This document shows positions 59,699 through 64,000 of a DNA stretch of 64,000 bases, piece after piece (positions within the stretch are counted from its first letter, which is position 1; each line of letters begins with the position of its first letter). The DNA is from Novosphingobium indicum. Its GTDB lineage: Bacteria > Pseudomonadota > Alphaproteobacteria > Sphingomonadales > Sphingomonadaceae. A program made the translations under genes and the position numbers. Location: positions 1 through 64,000 of the forward strand of contig NZ_BMLK01000013.1 of assembly GCF_014645195.1 (NCBI RefSeq), read 5' to 3'. Below the pieces are notes generated by a model. It was not told the origin of the DNA and did not search any database. It worked only from the letters and a program-made list of their open reading frames with translations.

Positions 59699-59927
59699 TT
59701 CACGCGGAGCCGCGGAGACGCGGAGAAAGGAGGATCGTGGTGCGCGCAAAGGCGCAAAGGCGCGAAGAAGTCTCCTTGCGCCGCAGGCCCCTTCTCTCAT
59801 TCTCAAGCCATCGCCAGAAACGGCGGCAAAAATGGTAAGCGGCTTCGCCGATAACGGGCATTCTTCGCCCCTTTGCGCCTTTGCGCGAAGATGTCTTTGT
59901 CTCCGCGTCTCTGCGCCTTCGCGTGAA
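59699..59927. repeat. nested inverted-repeat element (copy B), 229 bp
   Basis: Imperfect 28-bp terminal repeats (TTCACGCGGAGCCGCGGAGA... at 59699-59726 against 59900-59927, about 24 of 28 matching) enclose a second inverted pair (GCGCAAAGGCGCAAAGG near 59744 against 59861-59887). The centre (GCGGCTTCGCCG, ATTCTTCGC) is shared with copy A at 44489. A 99-codon leftward frame inside it reads SREGAETRRQ..., a translation characteristic of such repeats and not a gene. Confidence 0.82.
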
Positions 59928-59946
59928 ACCATTCCCGCTTCTGTTG

Positions 59947-60687
59947 TCACCGCACTTCGTCCATCAGCATGCGCATCTTCTTCACGCTGGCTTCGAGGCC
60001 GCAGAAGATCGCCTCGCCGATCAGGTAGTGGCCAATGTTGAGTTCCGCGAGTTGCGGGATGGCCGCGATAGGCTGGACGTTTTCGTAGGTCAGGCCGTGT
60101 CCGGCATGGGGCTCGATGCCGTTCTTGGCGGCGAGTGCAGCCATGTCTGCGATCCGCTTCAGTTCGACCGCGACATCGGCGCCGGTTGCGTGGGCATATT
60201 CGCCGGTATGCAGCTCGACGACCGGCGCCCCCAGTTGCATCGCCGCCTCGATCTGGCGGGCTTCGGGCGCGATGAAGAGGCTGACGCGGATGCCGGCCTC
60301 GGTCAGCCGGGTCACGATCGGCGCAAGCTGGTTGTGCAATCCGGCGGCGTCGAGCCCGCCCTCGGTCGTCCGTTCCTCGCGCTTTTCCGGCACGATGCAG
60401 GCGGCGTGCGGTTTGTGGCGCAGCGCGATTGCCAGCATCTCGTCGGTCGCGGCCATCTCAAGATTGAGCGGCAGGCCCGTCGCCGACTGGACGCGCTCGA
60501 GATCGTCGTCGCGGATGTGGCGGCGGTCTTCGCGCAAGTGCACGGTAATGCCGTCGCCACCCGCCTGCGCGACGATTTCGGCGGCGCGTGCCGGATCGGG
60601 ATGCTCGCCGCCGCGCGCATTGCGGATCGTCGCGACGTGATCAATGTTCACGCCGAGGCGCAGGCGGCCGGGGTTGAGAACGTTCAT
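59947..60687 (-). CDS. pdxJ: pyridoxine 5'-phosphate synthase
   Basis: This 246-residue TIM barrel condenses 1-deoxyxylulose-5-phosphate with 3-amino-2-oxopropyl phosphate to make [72 protein letters not shown] and [17 protein letters not shown] are its consecutive signature motifs, with catalytic Glu and His residues present. It follows pyrE by 16 bases. Confidence 0.96.
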   Translation of the reverse strand: MNVLNPGRLRLGVNIDHVATIRNARGGEHPDPARAAEIVAQAGGDGITVHLREDRRHIRDDDLERVQSATGLPLNLEMAATDEMLAIALRHKPHAACIVPEKREERTTEGGLDAAGLHNQLAPIVTRLTEAGIRVSLFIAPEARQIEAAMQLGAPVVELHTGEYAHATGADVAVELKRIADMAALAAKNGIEPHAGHGLTYENVQPIAAIPQLAELNIGHYLIGEAIFCGLEASVKKMRMLMDEVR

Positions 60688-60703
60688 GCAGTTTTCCCGA
60701 GCA

Positions 60704-61288
60704 TCAGGTTTCGGCGCGGCTGCCGGGCTTGATTGCCGGTGTTTCCGCCAGTTCGGGCGGCAGTTCGTCCGGGGCGTAAGTCGGGAAGTTGATTGCCACC
60801 AGCGGGAAATAAGGCACGCCGAGATCGACCGTGCCTGCCGAGCGATCGACGAGCGAGGCGGCGGCGATGACCTTGCCGCCGGCAGCCTCGATGGCCTTCA
60901 TCGCCTCGCGGGAAGACTTGCCGGTGGTAATCACGTCCTCGACCAGCAGGACCTTGTCTCCCGGTTCCAGGGCGAAGCCGCGGCGCAGTTCGAACGTGCC
61001 GGTCGGGCGCTCGACGAACATCGCATCGACCTGCAGCGCGCGGCCCATTTCCTGGCCGATGATCACGCCGCCCATGGCCGGCGAGACGACCTTGTCGATC
61101 TGCCTGCGGATGTCGTGCGGCAGTGTTGCAGCCAGCGCCACGGCAAGGCGCGCGGCACGATCGGGGTTCATCAGAACCCGTGCACATTGCAGGTAGTGGG
61201 CCGAGTGCCGGCCCGATGAAAGAAGGAAGTGCCCTTCAAGCAAGGCCTTGCTGGAACGGAACTCGGCGAGGACCTCTTGTTCGGTCAT
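60704..61288 (-). CDS. pyrE: orotate phosphoribosyltransferase
   Basis: The product is 194 residues from the ATG at 61288 ([10 protein letters not shown]). It joins orotate to PRPP to make OMP in UMP synthesis. [20 protein letters not shown] opens the fold, [19 protein letters not shown] follows, and [19 protein letters not shown] is the PRPP-binding motif. It heads the pyrE-pdxJ-acpS-lepB run and is divergent from coxB, with a 207-base gap holding both promoters. Confidence 0.95.
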   Translation of the reverse strand: MTEQEVLAEFRSSKALLEGHFLLSSGRHSAHYLQCARVLMNPDRAARLAVALAATLPHDIRRQIDKVVSPAMGGVIIGQEMGRALQVDAMFVERPTGTFELRRGFALEPGDKVLLVEDVITTGKSSREAMKAIEAAGGKVIAAASLVDRSAGTVDLGVPYFPLVAINFPTYAPDELPPELAETPAIKPGSRAET

Positions 61289-61495
61289 TTCGGACGTTAC
61301 CCCTGGTCTAATTTGCATTGATCCGGCGCAGGTTTGACGCACCTTCGTTCAAAAATTCCCCTAGAGGCGCTTGAGACACGCGGCAAGCGCGCGTATAGGC
61401 CCCCGCGGAAGGGGGGCTTTCGCCTCCGCATCAGGGGTGCGTGCAAGCGGGGCGACTCGGTTGCGCGTGTTAAGGAAAACGGAAGCGTAAAGACG

Positions 61496-62554
61496 ATGAA
61501 ATCGGGCACATACGCCAGCACCGTCAGCCAGTCCGCCAGGGCTCTCGGTCTTTCTCTCGCCAGTGTTATCGCCGTCGCGGCAACGCCGGCATTCGCTCAG
61601 GATACCGCTTCCGCGCCCGCAGCTGCTGAAACTGCCGCTGCCGCCGGTGGCTACACACCGATGACGCCGACGCCCGGCGTCGGCATGCCGGTTGCAGAGG
61701 GCATCGGCCTGCAGCAGCAGTATTCCAAGATCGGCGAATACGGCGCCTGGATCCACAATGGCGTGCTGATGCCGATCATCACCCTGATCTGCATTCTCGT
61801 GCTGCTGCTGCTGATCGTGGTTGCCGTGCGCTATAACCGCCGGAGCAATCCGGTCGCATCGAAGACGAGCCACAACACCCTGATCGAAGTGATCTGGACG
61901 CTGGTTCCCGTGCTGATCCTGATCGGCATCGCGGTTCCCTCGATCGATCTCATCGCCAAGCAGTACAAGCCCGCTCCCAAGGGCGCGCTGACCATCAAGG
62001 TTACCGGCAACCAGTGGTTCTGGACCTATGGCTACCCCGACAACGGCGACTTCGAAGTCGTGTCGAACATGCTGAACCCGGTCACCGGCCCCACCATCAA
62101 CAACGGTATCCGCAAGGTCGGTTCCGAGCCCTGGGACGGTCCGTCCCACCTCGAGGTCGACAACCGCATGGTCGTTCCCGCCGGCGAGCCGATTCGCCTG
62201 CAGATCACCGCGTCCGACGTCATCCACTCGTTCGCCGTGCCCTCGCTGTGGTTCAAGCTCGACGCCGTGCCGGGCCGCATCAACGAAAAGGTGCTGCTGA
62301 TCGAAAAGCCGGGTGTTTACTACGGTCAGTGCTCCGAGCTGTGCGGCGCGAAGCACGGCTACATGCCGATCGCCGTCGAAGCGCTGCCGCGCGACAAGTA
62401 CGATGCATGGGTCATGACGCACCCCGGCGCCAAGATCGACAATCCCAACGCCGCGGCAGGCAGCGAAACCGACTACCTGCCGGGCGAAGAGCCCGCCGGT
62501 GCGGCTCCCGCCGCCGACGCATCCGCAGCGCCTGCTGCCGCCGAAGCCGAATAA
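61496..62554 (+). CDS. coxB: cytochrome c oxidase subunit II
   Basis: The product is 352 residues from the ATG at 61496. A signal peptide (cleavage near FAQD) is followed by an Ala-rich linker and two membrane helices (LMPIITLICILVLLLLIVVA and LIEVIWTLVPVLILIGIAV). The periplasmic cupredoxin domain has VTGNQWFWTYGYPDNG, ASDVIHSFAVPSL and the CuA site CSELCGAKHGYMP (C-x-E-x-C-x3-H-x2-M). It accepts electrons from cytochrome c and passes them to subunit I. The Ala/Pro-rich C-terminal tail (after DYLPGEEPAG) is an extension. Confidence 0.96.
   Translation: MKSGTYASTVSQSARALGLSLASVIAVAATPAFAQDTASAPAAAETAAAAGGYTPMTPTPGVGMPVAEGIGLQQQYSKIGEYGAWIHNGVLMPIITLICILVLLLLIVVAVRYNRRSNPVASKTSHNTLIEVIWTLVPVLILIGIAVPSIDLIAKQYKPAPKGALTIKVTGNQWFWTYGYPDNGDFEVVSNMLNPVTGPTINNGIRKVGSEPWDGPSHLEVDNRMVVPAGEPIRLQITASDVIHSFAVPSLWFKLDAVPGRINEKVLLIEKPGVYYGQCSELCGAKHGYMPIAVEALPRDKYDAWVMTHPGAKIDNPNAAAGSETDYLPGEEPAGAAPAADASAAPAAAEAE

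Positions 62555-64000
<1,446 letters not shown>

Noticed and set aside
59651..59950. 99-codon leftward frame (SREGAETRRQ...)
   Set aside because: It lies within the nested inverted-repeat element; translations of this kind come from repeats, not genes.

Overview
The window is high-GC, densely packed chromosomal DNA from an alphaproteobacterium, most probably a member of the Sphingomonadales (Novosphingobium/Sphingobium-like). This rests on the TonB-dependent receptor with a PhoD phosphatase, the pyrE-pdxJ-acpS-lepB order, the lptB-rpoN pair, the many ATGA/GTGA start-stop overlaps, and intergenic GTTCGTGTCGAGCG-type inverted repeats of a kind I associate with this order. No rRNA, intact tRNA, CRISPR array or complete insertion sequence was seen.

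Layout. 1-2878 is the right end of an integrated element. It holds three unknown genes, remnants of an IS3-family transposase and of an AbiEii-like nucleotidyltransferase, and a tyrosine integrase. It ends at a 45-bp 3' fragment of tRNA-Gly(GCC). 3033-9366 is a phosphate-scavenging operon: Pho-box-like 11-bp repeats, a TonB-dependent receptor, a Tat-exported PhoD phosphatase, a secreted propeller-like protein and an exonuclease/endonuclease/phosphatase-fold hydrolase. 9492-23381 is mostly core metabolism: ribonucleotide reductase NrdA, two SDRs, NadB, an ABC ATPase, a P450, ArgB, YggT, FolD and MarC. It also contains a 53-residue zinc-ribbon protein behind a clear promoter.

23504-34405 is a surface-glycan locus. 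One minus-strand operon carries three methyltransferase-fold proteins. A plus-strand operon carries an epimerase, a radical SAM/SPASM enzyme and a glycosyltransferase. A second minus-strand operon runs rfbF-rfbG-C-methyltransferase-3,5-epimerase-glycosyltransferase and should make a CDP-linked, probably C-methylated, deoxyhexose. TonB, sigma-54, LptB and PmbA follow (34803-40073). Next come two enoyl-CoA hydratases, YjbQ, and a three-gene redox operon of a carboxymuconolactone-decarboxylase-like protein, a cytochrome b561-like protein and a sulfite-oxidase-fold molybdoenzyme. A di-iron hydroxylase, a queuosine-precursor transporter, a NupC-type transporter, an esterase and an SDR complete this part.

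50204-56516 is rich in small and unknown genes. It includes a membrane-anchored L7/L12-like domain, a Met8-type siroheme enzyme with a truncated methyltransferase tail, and a cluster of a 59-residue acidic peptide followed by two cupin-like proteins. That cluster is the best candidate for an undescribed system. 56610-61288 returns to core genes (ruvX, a DUF3089-like hydrolase, lepB, acpS, pdxJ, pyrE). The window ends in the aa3 oxidase operon (coxB and partial ctaD).

Two families of intergenic inverted repeats occur twice each: perfect 29-30-bp stems at 9391 and 23410, and nested roughly 190-230-bp elements at 44489 and 59699. All functional calls are by reading motifs; no database search was run.
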